Positions 20,892-30,358 of a stretch of 64,000 bases of DNA are shown piece by piece. Source of the stretch: Gammaproteobacteria bacterium (lineage in GTDB: Bacteria > Pseudomonadota > Gammaproteobacteria > Pseudomonadales > Pseudohongiellaceae). A program made the position numbers and the translations under genes. Numbering within the stretch: the first letter of the stretch is position 1; every line of letters starts with the position of its first letter. Location of the stretch: contig JAURCS010000013.1 in the NCBI GenBank assembly GCA_030828385.1, positions 1 through 64,000 on the forward strand. The letters are read 5' to 3'. The notes under the pieces are model-generated. The model was given only the letters and a program-made list of their open reading frames with translations. It was not told where the DNA came from and did no database searches.

Positions 20892-21915
20892 ATAATCTTG
20901 ATATGCCAGGGTTCATAACGGACCCCGCAGCGATTGGTATCGGTATAACGGATGTCCACATAACCCAGCGTAATCAGACGCTGGAACTCTTCGGTATTGG
21001 AAAAGTCGATAGTGAAATTCGCCTCCCCAAGACCGATTTTACCTACATCAAAGTCGCCGATGCCATGGAAGGAGTAGCCTGGAGGCGCCAGGGAACGTGA
21101 GGCCTTGGAGAGGTTGCCGTTGGACTGCCGGGTTTTGGAGAGAAACAGGTGCATTTGTTTCACTACGTTGCGAATGCCCGAAGTGAGCAGCAGTTTTTCC
21201 CCCACATCTTTATGGATTAGCTGGTATTGGTTCAGGGAATCGCCCTTGAGCAGGTAATGGCCACTGCCACCAATCTTTTCTACTTCATTCTGGTTAATAC
21301 GATGGGTCAGTTCGGGATTGACCTTTTCGCCAAAGAAGCCGTAATCGGTGGCATCGTTGAAAAAGATCTCTTCCATGAAAGCCAGTTCGGCAGGGTCAAA
21401 CGCGCCAATCTCTTCGTAATTACGGGCAAAATAGAGCATTTCATCAAAAGCAATCAAGTTGAAGTTGCCGTGACCGATAAAGCGTTGTACCCGTTCCAGA
21501 CGATCAATTGTAGGTTGAAGTAAAAGCTGGTTGATTTCGCTCAGGTAAACATCACCGGGAAAGTCGCCGTCGAAGTTACGAATTTTCTCCAGGTAGAAAT
21601 TGACTCCTCATCTTCAAGTTGATCAATACCTTCAACATCCAATACCCGTTCAGTGTGTTTGAAACCATCCTGCAGATCGTTTTCCGGCGCCACTACAATG
21701 CCAGAATCATTGGGGTCGGGTATGTCATCAATATTCACCGATGGCATGGACGCAATTTCTGCAGGGTCCCTGTCACCATTGGGATTAAAAGGAGCAAGAT
21801 CGGGCAAGTCAGAGAAGGAGAGGCGATTATTCTTGTACTGATCAAACAGGCGTGAACTCAGGAAGGAAATGCCTCCTCCTGCCATCAGTGCTGCCAAGAC
21901 ATCTCGTTTTTTCAT
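20888..21915 (-). pseudogene. M15 family (VanY-like) D-Ala-D-Ala carboxypeptidase, frameshifted
   Basis: The C-terminal frame (from about 21602 down) has the full M15B zinc site: SFHGIGDFDVG gives the His and Asp ligands and EPWHI the Glu-His pair. Reading that frame upstream gives FYLEKIRNFDGDFPGDVYL. The N-terminal frame (21915 to about 21605) begins MKKRDVLAALMAGGG, a membrane-targeting start, and runs to DQLEDEES. The two halves are offset by one base near 21600-21606, inside one gene that is otherwise intact. Peptidases of this family trim cell-wall stem peptides. This is either a recent loss of function or a base-calling error; no other damage is seen. Confidence 0.82.
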
Positions 21916-21938
21916 AATTGCGACGAATATAGCAGAGT

Positions 21939-22742
21939 TTATAGAGCGAAAAAATCCCTAGCGTTCGTTGTTGTCAATTCAGCGATAATTTTTTCACTTC
22001 TACCCAAACATTGGGCCACTGTGGCCAGCACATGGACAAGGTTAGCCGGTACGTTTCTGCGCGAAGCGGGCTTCGGTCGAATGGTTCGTGGCAGCAGATA
22101 AGGGGCATCCGTTTCCAGCATCAGCCGGTTTTCCGGAATCAGCTGAATGAATTCATGCAGGTGATGCCCTCGGCGCTCATCACAGATCCAGCCGGTGATG
22201 CCAATATGCATATCCAGGTCAAGATAATCACGTAATTCTGCTTCCGTGCCGGTAAAGCAATGGACCACGCCCCGTGGCAGTGAATTACGGTATTCACGCA
22301 AAATCTGCATAAAGTCTTCATGACCGTCACGCTGATGCAGAAATACCGGCATCTGGAGGTCCACTGCCAGCTGCAGTTGTTGTGCCAGCGCGCTTTTCTG
22401 GTCATCACGGGGAGAATAGTCGCGAAAATAATCCAGCCCGGTTTCGCCAATGGCTTTTACACAATCCTGCTCTGCAAGAGCCTTCAGCTCTACCGGCATG
22501 CGATCATGAAAGCTCTCGGCTTCATGGGGATGTACCCCTGCCGTGGCGGAGAGATAGCCATCAAACTGACTGCTCAGTGCCGCAGCATCCTGACTGCTAC
22601 TGACCGTGGTGCCGGTCACCATTATATGCTCAATCCCGACCTGCTGCGCCTCATCAATGATCTGATCAAGATCGCCACTGAAACTTTCATGGCTTAAATT
22701 GGCGCCAATATCGATCAGCGGATAGGAGTTTTTCGTGTTCAT
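21939..22742 (-). CDS. TatD family metal-dependent deoxyribonuclease
   Basis: This is a TIM-barrel metallo-nuclease. Present are the family start LIDIGANLSHESF, ATAGVHPHEA, AIGETGLDYFRDYSPRDDQ, VFLHQRDGHEDF, VHCFTG and the C-terminal LETDAPYLLPR, which together supply the His/Glu/Asp metal ligands. TatD enzymes are 3'-exonucleases associated with DNA repair and turnover. ATG 22742 gives 267 residues with the normal N-terminus; a second ATG at 22778 would add 12 residues without conservation. Heptad-repeat element B begins about 48 bases upstream. Confidence 0.92.
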   Translation of the reverse strand: MNTKNSYPLIDIGANLSHESFSGDLDQIIDEAQQVGIEHIMVTGTTVSSSQDAAALSSQFDGYLSATAGVHPHEAESFHDRMPVELKALAEQDCVKAIGETGLDYFRDYSPRDDQKSALAQQLQLAVDLQMPVFLHQRDGHEDFMQILREYRNSLPRGVVHCFTGTEAELRDYLDLDMHIGITGWICDERRGHHLHEFIQLIPENRLMLETDAPYLLPRTIRPKPASRRNVPANLVHVLATVAQCLGRSEKIIAELTTTNARDFFAL

Positions 22743-22789
22743 GGGAGAATATTCGGTGCAGCTAAATATTTTGTGCATGGTACTTGTTC

Positions 22790-22962
22790 CAAGTCTCAAG
22801 TTACAAGTTACAAGTTACAAGTCTCAAGCACCAACATCGTCAGAAAGCAGAGTCAAACCCCCTGGCTAAACGCCCACCTTTATCCTTTTTCTTTTTTTCG
22901 TTACTCGAAACCTCCCGTATCTTCTTGCGACTTGAGACTTGAGACTTGTAACTTGCGACTTC
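22790..22962. repeat. CAAGNNN heptad-repeat element, copy B
   Basis: The left arm has six CAAG words in perfect seven-base register (22790, 22797, 22804, 22811, 22818, 22825), with spacers tct, tta, tta, tta, tct. The right arm is the inverse, with CTTG at 22924, 22931, 22938, 22945 and 22952 and a degenerate CTTC at 22959. Between them, near the right arm, is the core CACCTTTATCC then TTTTTTTCGTTAC (22875-22904) also present in copy A at 11544. It fills the space between the divergent tatD and ilvE genes. The arms could pair into a long stem. Confidence 0.85.
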
Positions 22963-23004
22963 TATTTTTTGACAAAAAAATAGAGGTTTAATCCGCATGC
23001 TCTG

Positions 23005-23010
23005 TATAAT
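23005..23010 (+). promoter_or_regulatory. candidate -10 box for ilvE
   Basis: A perfect TATAAT lies 34 bases before the ilvE ATG, just after the heptad-repeat element. No good -35 box is at normal spacing; a TTGACA at 22969-22974 is about 30 bases away, too far. Confidence 0.35.
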
Positions 23011-23044
23011 GAGCGCTTTTTTGAATCAGTCAAATCAGGATCCC

Positions 23045-24088
23045 ATGAACGCGCAAGAGAAAAAGGCCATAGACTGGAAAAGCCTCGGGTTTGAGTACAC
23101 GAAAACCGATTATCGGTTTAGTGCGCTTTATGAAAATGGCCAATGGTCAGAAGGGGAGTTGTCCACGGACGAGTTCCTTCATCTCCATGAAGGCTCACCG
23201 GCCCTGCATTATGCCCAGCAATGTTTCGAGGGCATGAAGGCACAGACCGCCAAAGATGGTCGCGTGCTGCTGTTTCGTCCGCAAATGAATTGCCAGCGTA
23301 TGCAAAATACCTCAGACCGCCTGTCCATGCCGCGGGTTCCGGAAGAGTTGTTCCTGCATGGAGTGAAAGAGGCGGTACGTGCCAATATCAATTGGGTTCC
23401 TCCCTATGGTAGCGGCGCCTCACTTTATATTCGTCCACTGCTGATCGGTATAGGTGAGAACATGGGGCTGCGTCCGGCCAAGCAATACATGTTCCGTGTC
23501 ATGGTTTCTCCGGTTGGCCCGTATTACAAAAGCGGCGGGCTTTCCGTCATCAAGCTGGCAGTGTCGGATTTTGACCGGGCAGCGCCCCATGGCACAGGTG
23601 ATGTAAAGGCTGGTGCCAATTACCCTGGCGGACTTTATGCCACTCGCAAAGCCCAGGAACTGGGTGCGAATGAGGCACTTTATCTTGATGCGGCAGAACG
23701 TCGCTATATAGAAGAAGCAGGATCGGCGAATATCATTATCTGTACCCGTGATAATAAGCTGATCACGCCCAGGTCTGCGGCCATTTTGCCCAGCATTACC
23801 CGCCGTTCAATCATGGATATCGCCAGGCAAGAACTGGGCATGGAAACCGAGGAGCGCGCCATCGATCTGCGCGCCGAACTGGACTCATTTGTTGAGGTTG
23901 CCGCCTGTGGAACTGCCGCTGTGCTGTCTCCTGTCGGGAAAATATGGTTTGATGATGCCTGGCACAGCTTCTATGGTGAAGGCGAGGAGGTCGGTCCAGT
24001 GATGCAGCAGTTGTATGATCTTCTTTGTCAGATTCAAAGTGGCGAAAAGGAAGATAATTTCGGCTGGACCATGGAAGTGCCGATGTAA
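23045..24088 (+). CDS. ilvE: branched-chain amino acid aminotransferase (class IV PLP enzyme)
   Basis: This enzyme transfers amino groups between glutamate and the keto acids of Leu, Ile and Val. The 347-residue protein matches the longer IlvE type, with QQCFEGMKAQ, LYIRPLLIGIG, the PLP-lysine region GANYPGGLYATRKAQE, and EEAGSANIII. The ATG at 23045 is preferred (AGGA upstream, family-like start); the frame extends back to 22997. It lies alone, divergent from tatD. Confidence 0.94.
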   Translation: MNAQEKKAIDWKSLGFEYTKTDYRFSALYENGQWSEGELSTDEFLHLHEGSPALHYAQQCFEGMKAQTAKDGRVLLFRPQMNCQRMQNTSDRLSMPRVPEELFLHGVKEAVRANINWVPPYGSGASLYIRPLLIGIGENMGLRPAKQYMFRVMVSPVGPYYKSGGLSVIKLAVSDFDRAAPHGTGDVKAGANYPGGLYATRKAQELGANEALYLDAAERRYIEEAGSANIIICTRDNKLITPRSAAILPSITRRSIMDIARQELGMETEERAIDLRAELDSFVEVAACGTAAVLSPVGKIWFDDAWHSFYGEGEEVGPVMQQLYDLLCQIQSGEKEDNFGWTMEVPM

Positions 24089-24311
24089 TTTTCCCTGTCC
24101 GGCAAAATATTTTTCACTTTTCTTTTCTTAAATCCGATGGTTTAATGCCCGCCTTTTTAAAGGAGAGGCTATTAAATTTTTTTTGTGTCAAAAAATGCCT
24201 GTATTTAAAGCATATTTCTGTTTGTAGATGTATGCCGCCAGACACTTTTTTGATTTTTTTTCAATACAGCTCTTGACCGAACATACGCTTGTCATTAATG
24301 ATGGCGCCTGT

Positions 24312-24346
24312 TTTTGCCGCCATAAGTAATAAAAAATGGCGGAAAA
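24312..24346. repeat. inverted repeat upstream of topA
   Basis: CCGCCAT (24317-24323) and ATGGCGG (24336-24342) face each other across 12 bases, with TTTT and AAAA extending the stem past one bulged base. It lies 32 bases before the topA start, so it would be in the leader or near the promoter. No T run follows on the plus strand, so it does not look like a terminator. It could be an operator or a leader hairpin. Confidence 0.45.
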
Positions 24347-24377
24347 CTACTGAATTCAAATGGGATATAAACGCTAA

Positions 24378-27056
24378 ATGGGTAAATCACTGGTTATTGT
24401 TGAGTCGCCTGCCAAGGCCAAGACAATTAACAAATATCTAGGAAATGACTTCATCGTTAAGTCATCCGTAGGCCATATTCGTGATCTGCCCACTAGTGGC
24501 TCCAGTGGTGCTGTTGACACCAAAGCCAGAGCAAAAGCGGCTGCTGAAACCCGCAAGATGGATCCCGAACAGAAGAAAGTTCATAAAGCTAAAAAAGCCA
24601 AAGCCCAGTTAATTGCCCGCATGGGTATCGATCCTGAACACAGCTGGAAAGCCAACTATAAAATCCTTCCTGGTAAGGAGAAAGTGGTTAACGAGCTGAA
24701 AAAGTTTGCCAAGGATTCCGACACCATCTATCTCGCAACTGACCTTGACCGTGAAGGGGAGGCCATTGCCTGGCATCTGAGAGAAGCCATCGGTGGTGAT
24801 GATTCCCGCTATAAGCGCGTGGTATTTAACGAAATTACCAAAAAGGCGATAGAGGAAGCATTCTCCGATCCCGGTGAAGTGGACATGAAGCATGTTGAAG
24901 CCCAGCAGGCCCGACGCTTTCTCGACCGCGTTGTCGGTTTTATGGTTTCGCCCTTGCTTTGGGCCAAAGTGGCCCGAGGGCTTTCTGCCGGTCGTGTTCA
25001 GTCCGTAGCCGTGCGCTTGCTGGTAGAGCGAGAGAATGAAATCCGCGCTTTTGTGCCCGAAGAATACTGGGAATTGTTTGCCAACCTGCTGACGCCCGAG
25101 AATGCGGCGAAAAAATCCAGCGCAGATGAGACTGACCCCCTGCGGTTTGAAGTAGTGAAATACCAGAACAAGGAATTCAAGCCGAAAAACGAAGAGCAGA
25201 CCCGCGCTGCCATGGCGGCACTGGAACCGGCGGACTATATTGTTACTGACCGCGAAGACAAGCCGACCTCATCAAAACCACGTGCCCCTTTTATTACCTC
25301 GACCCTGCAGCAGGCCGCCTCAACCCGGCTTGGTTATAGCGTTAAAAAAACCATGACCATGGCCCAGCGCCTTTATGAAGCAGGCTTTATTACCTATATG
25401 CGTACGGACTCCACGGCATTGAGCAATGATGCCCTGGCAATGGCCCGTGATTACATCGAGAAACAGTTTGGTGACAAGTATCTGCCGGATAACGCCATTC
25501 GTTACAGCAGCCGCGAAGGGGCCCAGGAAGCGCATGAAGCGATCCGTCCTTCCGATGTCAATGTGCTTGAGAACTCCAGCCGTATGGATGGCCTGGACCG
25601 TGATGCCGTGCGTCTTTACAACCTGATCTGGCAGCAGTTCCTGGCCTGTCAGATGACACCGGCGCGCTATAAAAGCAGCACGATTAAAGTAGAAGCGTCC
25701 GGCTACAGCATGCGCATCAAAGGCCGCATTATGGAATTTGATGGTTATACCCGGGTATTGCCGGTAAGCAAGGATGGCGATGTGGAGCTGCCTGATCTGA
25801 AAGTGGGGGACAAACTCTTGCTGCAGACCCTGGATCCGGTACAGCATTTTACCAAGCCACCACCGCGTTACACCGAGGCCAGCCTGGTAAAAGAACTGGA
25901 AAAACGCAGTATTGGCCGACCCTCTACCTATGCCGCGATTATTTCCACGATTCAGGATCGCGGTTATGTGAAGCTGGAAAACCGCCGTTTCTATGCCCAG
26001 AAAATGGGGGATATCGTCACCGATCGGCTGGTAGAAAACTTCAAGGACCTGATGGATTATGAATTTACCGCCCGCATGGAAGATAACCTGGACGATATCG
26101 CCAAGGGCAAGCGCCAATGGCTGGATGTATTGAATGCATTTTATGATGACTTTACCCGTCAACTGAAACAGGCGCAGTCAGAAGAAGGCGGTATGCGGGA
26201 AAATAATCCCACTGAAACTGACATCAAATGTCCAACCTGTGAACGCAATATGCAGATTCGTACCGGGTCTACCGGCGTCTTCCTGGGTTGTTCAGGCTAT
26301 AACCTGCCACCGAAGGAACGATGTAAAACCACACTGAATCTGACACCCGGTAATGAAGCCATCAGCGTGGATGCCGATGATGAAGCCGAATCACGTCTTT
26401 TGCTAGACAAACATCGCTGCAAGATTTGTGACACCGCCATGGATTCATACCTGATCGACGAGGAAAGGAAACTACACGTTTGTGGTAATAATCCGGGTTG
26501 CTCCGGCTTTGAAGTGGAAGTCGGCAAGTTCAAGCTGAAAGGTTATGACGGGCCAATCCTGGAATGTGACAAGTGTGGCGCCGAGATGCAGCTGAAGAAC
26601 GGCCGCTTTGGTAAATACTTTGGCTGCATGTCAGAAGACTGCAAGAATACGCGCAAACTGCTGCGTAACGGTGAAGCCGCACCACCTAAAATGACACCGG
26701 TACCGATGCCTGAACTGGAATGCGAAAAGGTGGAAGACACCTATATCCTACGTGATGGCGCTGCGGGTCTGTTTCTGGCCGCCAGCCAGTTCCCGAAAAA
26801 CCGGGAAACCCGTGCGCCTCTGGTGGAAGAACTGCTTCCCCACAAGGACGAGATCGATAAAAAATATGCCTTCCTGATGAAAGCGCCTACAGAAGATCCC
26901 GATGGTCATAAGACCGTGGTCAAGTTCAGCCGCAAGAATAAAGAGCAGTATGTGCAAAGTGAAATCGACAAGAAGCCTACCGGCTGGAAATCATTTTATC
27001 GCAAGAGCGTCTGGACTACAGACAGTGAAGGCACGCCAGCGACTATCAAATACTAG
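24378..27056 (+). CDS. topA: DNA topoisomerase I (type IA)
   Basis: TopA relaxes negative supercoils through a transient 5'-phosphotyrosine bond. The 892-residue protein has the TOPRIM domain ([14 protein letters not shown], then [16 protein letters not shown]), and the catalytic tyrosine in ITYMRTDST at about residue 340. The C-terminal part has four-cysteine zinc modules beginning CPTCERN, CKICDTA and CDKCGAEM. The length fits the Pseudomonas-type enzyme. The ATG is preceded by 289 bases with no gene. Confidence 0.97.
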   Translation: MGKSLVIVESPAKAKTINKYLGNDFIVKSSVGHIRDLPTSGSSGAVDTKARAKAAAETRKMDPEQKKVHKAKKAKAQLIARMGIDPEHSWKANYKILPGKEKVVNELKKFAKDSDTIYLATDLDREGEAIAWHLREAIGGDDSRYKRVVFNEITKKAIEEAFSDPGEVDMKHVEAQQARRFLDRVVGFMVSPLLWAKVARGLSAGRVQSVAVRLLVERENEIRAFVPEEYWELFANLLTPENAAKKSSADETDPLRFEVVKYQNKEFKPKNEEQTRAAMAALEPADYIVTDREDKPTSSKPRAPFITSTLQQAASTRLGYSVKKTMTMAQRLYEAGFITYMRTDSTALSNDALAMARDYIEKQFGDKYLPDNAIRYSSREGAQEAHEAIRPSDVNVLENSSRMDGLDRDAVRLYNLIWQQFLACQMTPARYKSSTIKVEASGYSMRIKGRIMEFDGYTRVLPVSKDGDVELPDLKVGDKLLLQTLDPVQHFTKPPPRYTEASLVKELEKRSIGRPSTYAAIISTIQDRGYVKLENRRFYAQKMGDIVTDRLVENFKDLMDYEFTARMEDNLDDIAKGKRQWLDVLNAFYDDFTRQLKQAQSEEGGMRENNPTETDIKCPTCERNMQIRTGSTGVFLGCSGYNLPPKERCKTTLNLTPGNEAISVDADDEAESRLLLDKHRCKICDTAMDSYLIDEERKLHVCGNNPGCSGFEVEVGKFKLKGYDGPILECDKCGAEMQLKNGRFGKYFGCMSEDCKNTRKLLRNGEAAPPKMTPVPMPELECEKVEDTYILRDGAAGLFLAASQFPKNRETRAPLVEELLPHKDEIDKKYAFLMKAPTEDPDGHKTVVKFSRKNKEQYVQSEIDKKPTGWKSFYRKSVWTTDSEGTPATIKY

Positions 27057-27095
27057 GACCTATTCATCAGCAATGACTGAATCTCGGCAGCATTA

Positions 27096-28175
27096 ATGGA
27101 ATCACTACTCAACTGGATCGAACAGAACAACTGGGTAATCCATGTCTTTGGCGTGGTGCTGGCTACCGTACTGACCAACTTTATCCTGCGTCGCATTCTT
27201 CATCGTCTTCACCTCAAAGCTGAAGCAACAGACAGCCTTTGGGATGACACTTTTCTTGAGTCCGCCAAACGCCCGATGTTGCTGTTCGTCTGGGTCATTG
27301 GCTTGTCTATTGCCGCAGAAATAGTCGAAGCGGTTTCTCAAAATCAGCTTTTCCAGCTGACCCCGCTGGTCCGTCATATCGCCATTATTTTGTTGCTGGT
27401 AATGTTTCTGGTCAAGTTGATCAGCAATGTCGAAGTATCCATCATAAAAAAACGTACCCTGATAGAGATGGATGCCGATGAAGTCACGGTGAAAGTCATT
27501 GGTCGCCTGTTACGCATCACCGTGCTTATTACCGGCACCCTGGTCATCCTGCAAACTCTTGGCATCAGCATCAGTGGCGTTTTGGCCTTCAGTGGTATTG
27601 GGGGTATCGCAGTAGGTTTTGCGGCCAAAGACTTGTTGGCCAACTTCTTCGGTGGCCTGATGATCTATCTTGATCGACCGTTTTCCATTGGCGACTGGGT
27701 ACGCTCCCCCGACCGGGAAATCGAAGGCACTGTGGAAGATATCGGCTGGCGTCTTACCAAGATCCGCACCTTCGACAAGCGTCCCTTGTATATACCCAAC
27801 TCCATGTTCAATACCATCGTGGTAGAAAATCCATCGCGCATGACCAATCGCCGCATCTACGAAACCTTCGGCTTGCGCTACTGTGATTCTGCAAAAATAG
27901 GTGACATCGTCGCCGACGTAAAAAAGATGCTACAGGCCCATAAAGAAATCGATACCGAACAAACCATGATTGTAAACTTTGTCACGCTATCTGCCTCAAG
28001 TCTGGATTTCTTTGTCTACACTTTTACCAAGACCACCAACTGGGTGCATTTCCATGAAGTGAAACAGGATGTGTTGTTAAAAATAATCGAGATCATTCAT
28101 AGTCATGGCGCTGATATTGCTTTTCCCACACGGACCCTGGATGGTCTGGATTCTCTGGTCCCACCTCAACAATGA
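27096..28175 (+). CDS. mechanosensitive ion channel, MscS family
   Basis: The 359-residue membrane protein has four N-terminal hydrophobic helices and then the MscS pore helix and beta domain (SGIGGIAVGFAAKDLLANFFGGLMIY, about residues 166-191). FSIGDWVRSPDREIEGTVEDIGWR follows, then a cytoplasmic alpha/beta tail. Such channels release solutes on osmotic downshift. It begins 39 bases after topA, suggesting possible read-through. Confidence 0.93.
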   Translation: MESLLNWIEQNNWVIHVFGVVLATVLTNFILRRILHRLHLKAEATDSLWDDTFLESAKRPMLLFVWVIGLSIAAEIVEAVSQNQLFQLTPLVRHIAIILLLVMFLVKLISNVEVSIIKKRTLIEMDADEVTVKVIGRLLRITVLITGTLVILQTLGISISGVLAFSGIGGIAVGFAAKDLLANFFGGLMIYLDRPFSIGDWVRSPDREIEGTVEDIGWRLTKIRTFDKRPLYIPNSMFNTIVVENPSRMTNRRIYETFGLRYCDSAKIGDIVADVKKMLQAHKEIDTEQTMIVNFVTLSASSLDFFVYTFTKTTNWVHFHEVKQDVLLKIIEIIHSHGADIAFPTRTLDGLDSLVPPQQ

Positions 28176-28196
28176 TGCTTTTTTACCTGCCGCATT

Positions 28197-28427
28197 GTGA
28201 GTGAGCAGGGTAATAACCCGGCGCAGTTCAGTTTGACCTTGAACAAGCCCCCCGATGACGCCATGGATGACATCAGTCAGTCAAATATTCGCAAGTTGAA
28301 AAAGATGGGCGACTTCCGGTTCCAGCAATATGGCGATGCCTTTGTAGGATTGTTGATAGATAAGTGCCAGGTGCCATCACTGGACAGGATTGATGCCGAA
28401 ACCGGACAGCCAAAGGTCTGGCAGTAA
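28197..28427 (+). CDS. hypothetical small protein
   Basis: This is a 76-residue frame from a GTG with no clear ribosome-binding site, 21 bases after the MscS gene. The composition is protein-like and hydrophilic with no membrane segment (DISQSNIRKLKKMGDFRFQQ in the centre). An ATG at 28263 would give a shorter form. No family is recognised; it may be real because of its position and orderly codon use. Confidence 0.4.
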   Translation: MSEQGNNPAQFSLTLNKPPDDAMDDISQSNIRKLKKMGDFRFQQYGDAFVGLLIDKCQVPSLDRIDAETGQPKVWQ

Positions 28428-28604
28428 AAACACTTTCCTGGATATCCATCCCCTCAGTGTGTTCACCCTGAGCACATAGAGCGTTTTACCTGTTTCGCTC
28501 GGTCAGCAAGAACGTTAACATAGCATCCGCAAAATTACCCGACCTTATGGGGGCTAAAACAGCTGACCAGCCATTAAACCGGAACAAATAAAACCAATAT
28601 ACTT

Positions 28605-29354
28605 ATGCCCAAATCTGCTCCTCGCACGCTTACTGTTATTCGCTCGCATCAGCTTACCCCCAATATGAAACGCATTACTCTGGGCGGGTCTGAGCTGAAA
28701 GGTTTTCCTGTAGATCAGGAAAGCGCCTATATCAAGCTGCAAATTCCGGCCGATAATGGTGAATCACTGGTGACACGTACCTATACTGTGCGTAAACACA
28801 GGAAAGCATTGAATGAGATTGATGTGGATTTCATGGTGCATGGCGACAGCGGCCCCGCATCTGCGTGGGCGCTTCGTGCCCAGCCCGGTGATTGCATAAC
28901 CCTTGCAGGCCCTGGCGGTAAAAAATTACTGGATTTCTCTGCTGACTGGCTGGTACTGGTAGGTGACATGACAGCGCTACCCGCAATCAGTGTCAATCTG
29001 GAACAGTTACCAGCCAATGCACAGGGCTATGCGGTAATCGAAATTCTTGATGAAAGTGATATTCAGGCTTTCGAAATCCCGGAAAGCTTTGAAATTCACT
29101 GGGTTATCAATCCTGCTCCTGGAATAGAAAATACCCATCTGCTGGATAAGCTAAAACAATTACCCTGGCTGAAAGGAGAGCCGTCTATCTGGGCGGCCTG
29201 TGAATTTAATACCATGCGTGCTTTGCGCCAGTATTTTAAACAGGAAAAGAATGTTGATAAAAAAGCGGTTTATGTCTCTAGTTACTGGAAGCGTGGACTG
29301 AGTGAAGAAGAGCATAAAAAAGTTAAACGTACCGACGCTGAAACAACGGCTTAG
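28605..29354 (+). CDS. siderophore-interacting protein (FAD-dependent ferric reductase family)
   Basis: The 249-residue protein matches ViuB/YqjH-type flavoreductases that release iron from ferric siderophores in the cytoplasm. An N-terminal FAD-binding barrel contains TRTYTVRKHRK, and GPASAWALRAQPGD, GPGGK and GDMTALPAISVNLE follow. The C-terminal NAD(P)-binding part ends in the typical YVSSYWKRGLSEEEH. No receptor or siderophore genes are nearby. A Rid protein gene follows 32 bases later. Confidence 0.93.
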   Translation: MPKSAPRTLTVIRSHQLTPNMKRITLGGSELKGFPVDQESAYIKLQIPADNGESLVTRTYTVRKHRKALNEIDVDFMVHGDSGPASAWALRAQPGDCITLAGPGGKKLLDFSADWLVLVGDMTALPAISVNLEQLPANAQGYAVIEILDESDIQAFEIPESFEIHWVINPAPGIENTHLLDKLKQLPWLKGEPSIWAACEFNTMRALRQYFKQEKNVDKKAVYVSSYWKRGLSEEEHKKVKRTDAETTA

Positions 29355-29386
29355 GACAAACCTTATCTATCCGGAGTAAGACAAAC

Positions 29387-29773
29387 ATGAGCAGGAAATT
29401 AATCTCAAGTGGTTCTGATTTTGAAAGCAAAATCGGCTATTCACGTGCCGTAGTCCAGGGGGATTATGTATTTATGTCAGGCACCACTGGTTACGATTAT
29501 GACACCATGACTATTTCAGAAAATGTTGTAGAGCAGGCAGAGCAGTGTTTTCAGAATATAGAAAAAGCCTTGCTTGAAGCAGGTAGCAATGTTTCCAACA
29601 TTGTTCGAGTCACATATGTGTTTGCCGACAAGAACGATTTCGAACCTTGCTGGCCAGTGCTGCAGAAGTATCTTGGTGATGTGCGACCGGCGATCATGAT
29701 GCTTGAAGCGGGCTTGCTTGATGAAAAAATGAAACTGGAAATTGAAGTGACTGCCGTGTGTGGTAATGACTAA
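29387..29773 (+). CDS. RidA/YjgF/YER057c/UK114 family protein
   Basis: The 128-residue protein has the Rid-family fold markers YSRAVVQGDYVFMSGTTG, then NIVRVTYVFADKNDFEPCWPV, VRPAIMMLEAGLLDEKMKLEIEVTA. Rid proteins hydrolyse reactive enamine/imine intermediates made by PLP enzymes. The usual C-terminal Arg of true RidA (in a xxPARxxxE pattern) is replaced: the motif here reads VRPAIMMLEAG, so it belongs to another Rid subgroup and may lack deaminase activity. Confidence 0.9.
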   Translation: MSRKLISSGSDFESKIGYSRAVVQGDYVFMSGTTGYDYDTMTISENVVEQAEQCFQNIEKALLEAGSNVSNIVRVTYVFADKNDFEPCWPVLQKYLGDVRPAIMMLEAGLLDEKMKLEIEVTAVCGND

Positions 29774-29797
29774 ATAGAAAAGTAAAAAAGGGCAAAA

Positions 29798-29836
29798 AAG
29801 GAGACGAAGGGATTTGACTTTAATCCCTCTGTCCAC
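29798..29836. repeat. REP-like palindrome, diverged
   Basis: The sequence GGAGACGAAGGGATT is followed by a short AT-rich loop and AATCCCTCTGTCC. It is a diverged copy of the perfect palindrome at 38891-38927 and of the ends bounding the transposase remnant at 35475-36289. It lies 25 bases after the Rid gene, where it could also form an mRNA 3' hairpin. Confidence 0.65.
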
Positions 29837-29874
29837 TTTTTTATTGTGCAAAATCCTATCTGCTGTATTCCTAG

Positions 29875-30090
29875 GATTTTAATTCCCTGCCCGGGTATGC
29901 CAGGGATTATGTTTATGCACGGCTCGCGGCTTATCTGGTAGGGCGCAAACTCTATCCTGGTCGACAAGCCTTTAGCGACAGCGAACGCGATCAGGCGCTT
30001 TAAATTCTGCTTGTCACCCTGTCAGGCTTTGCCGACTATACTGATATCATTTCTGCGCCTGAGCTGATATCGAATACGCCTGTTTTCTAA
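29875..30090 (+). pseudogene. unidentified coding remnant in a 585-base gene-poor stretch
   Basis: The stretch 29774-30358 has no intact gene. In one frame it reads as protein-like sequence (YARLAAYLVGRKLYPGRQAF, then SDSERDQAL), is stopped by TAA at 30001-30003, and continues in the same frame as ILLVTLSGFADYTDII before ending at 30088. The composition resembles the C-terminal end of a real protein with one nonsense change, but I do not recognise the family. From 30091 to 30358 only AT-rich sequence, which should carry the promoter of the next operon, is seen. Confidence 0.25.
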
Positions 30091-30358
30091 TAATCCTGAT
30101 TTCACTTACCTGGCGTTATTTACCCGACGTAATTTGCCTAGGCCGTTTTTTTTGCAGGACTGGTCTCGTTAATCATATTTAACCTTACCACCTGAAAGTT
30201 TTGCCAATGATTGAGGAGAAACTGATCCACTTTCCCTGTTTGTGCATTTATCAGGTAAATAATTGCAAACCTGATCTGTGATTTAAGCGCGTGTCGAAAA
30301 TAGCACTCTATGCCGCAATGCTTTACCGTTACTGTCGAAAAACGTATTATTGCCCACT

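Noticed and set aside
22790-22962. Heptad array read as a CRISPR array
   Set aside because: Units are seven bases with three-base spacers, arms are inverted, and no cas genes are near.
25320-26162. 280-codon minus-strand frame inside topA
   Set aside because: It lies wholly opposite a fully conserved topA coding region and shows no family motif.
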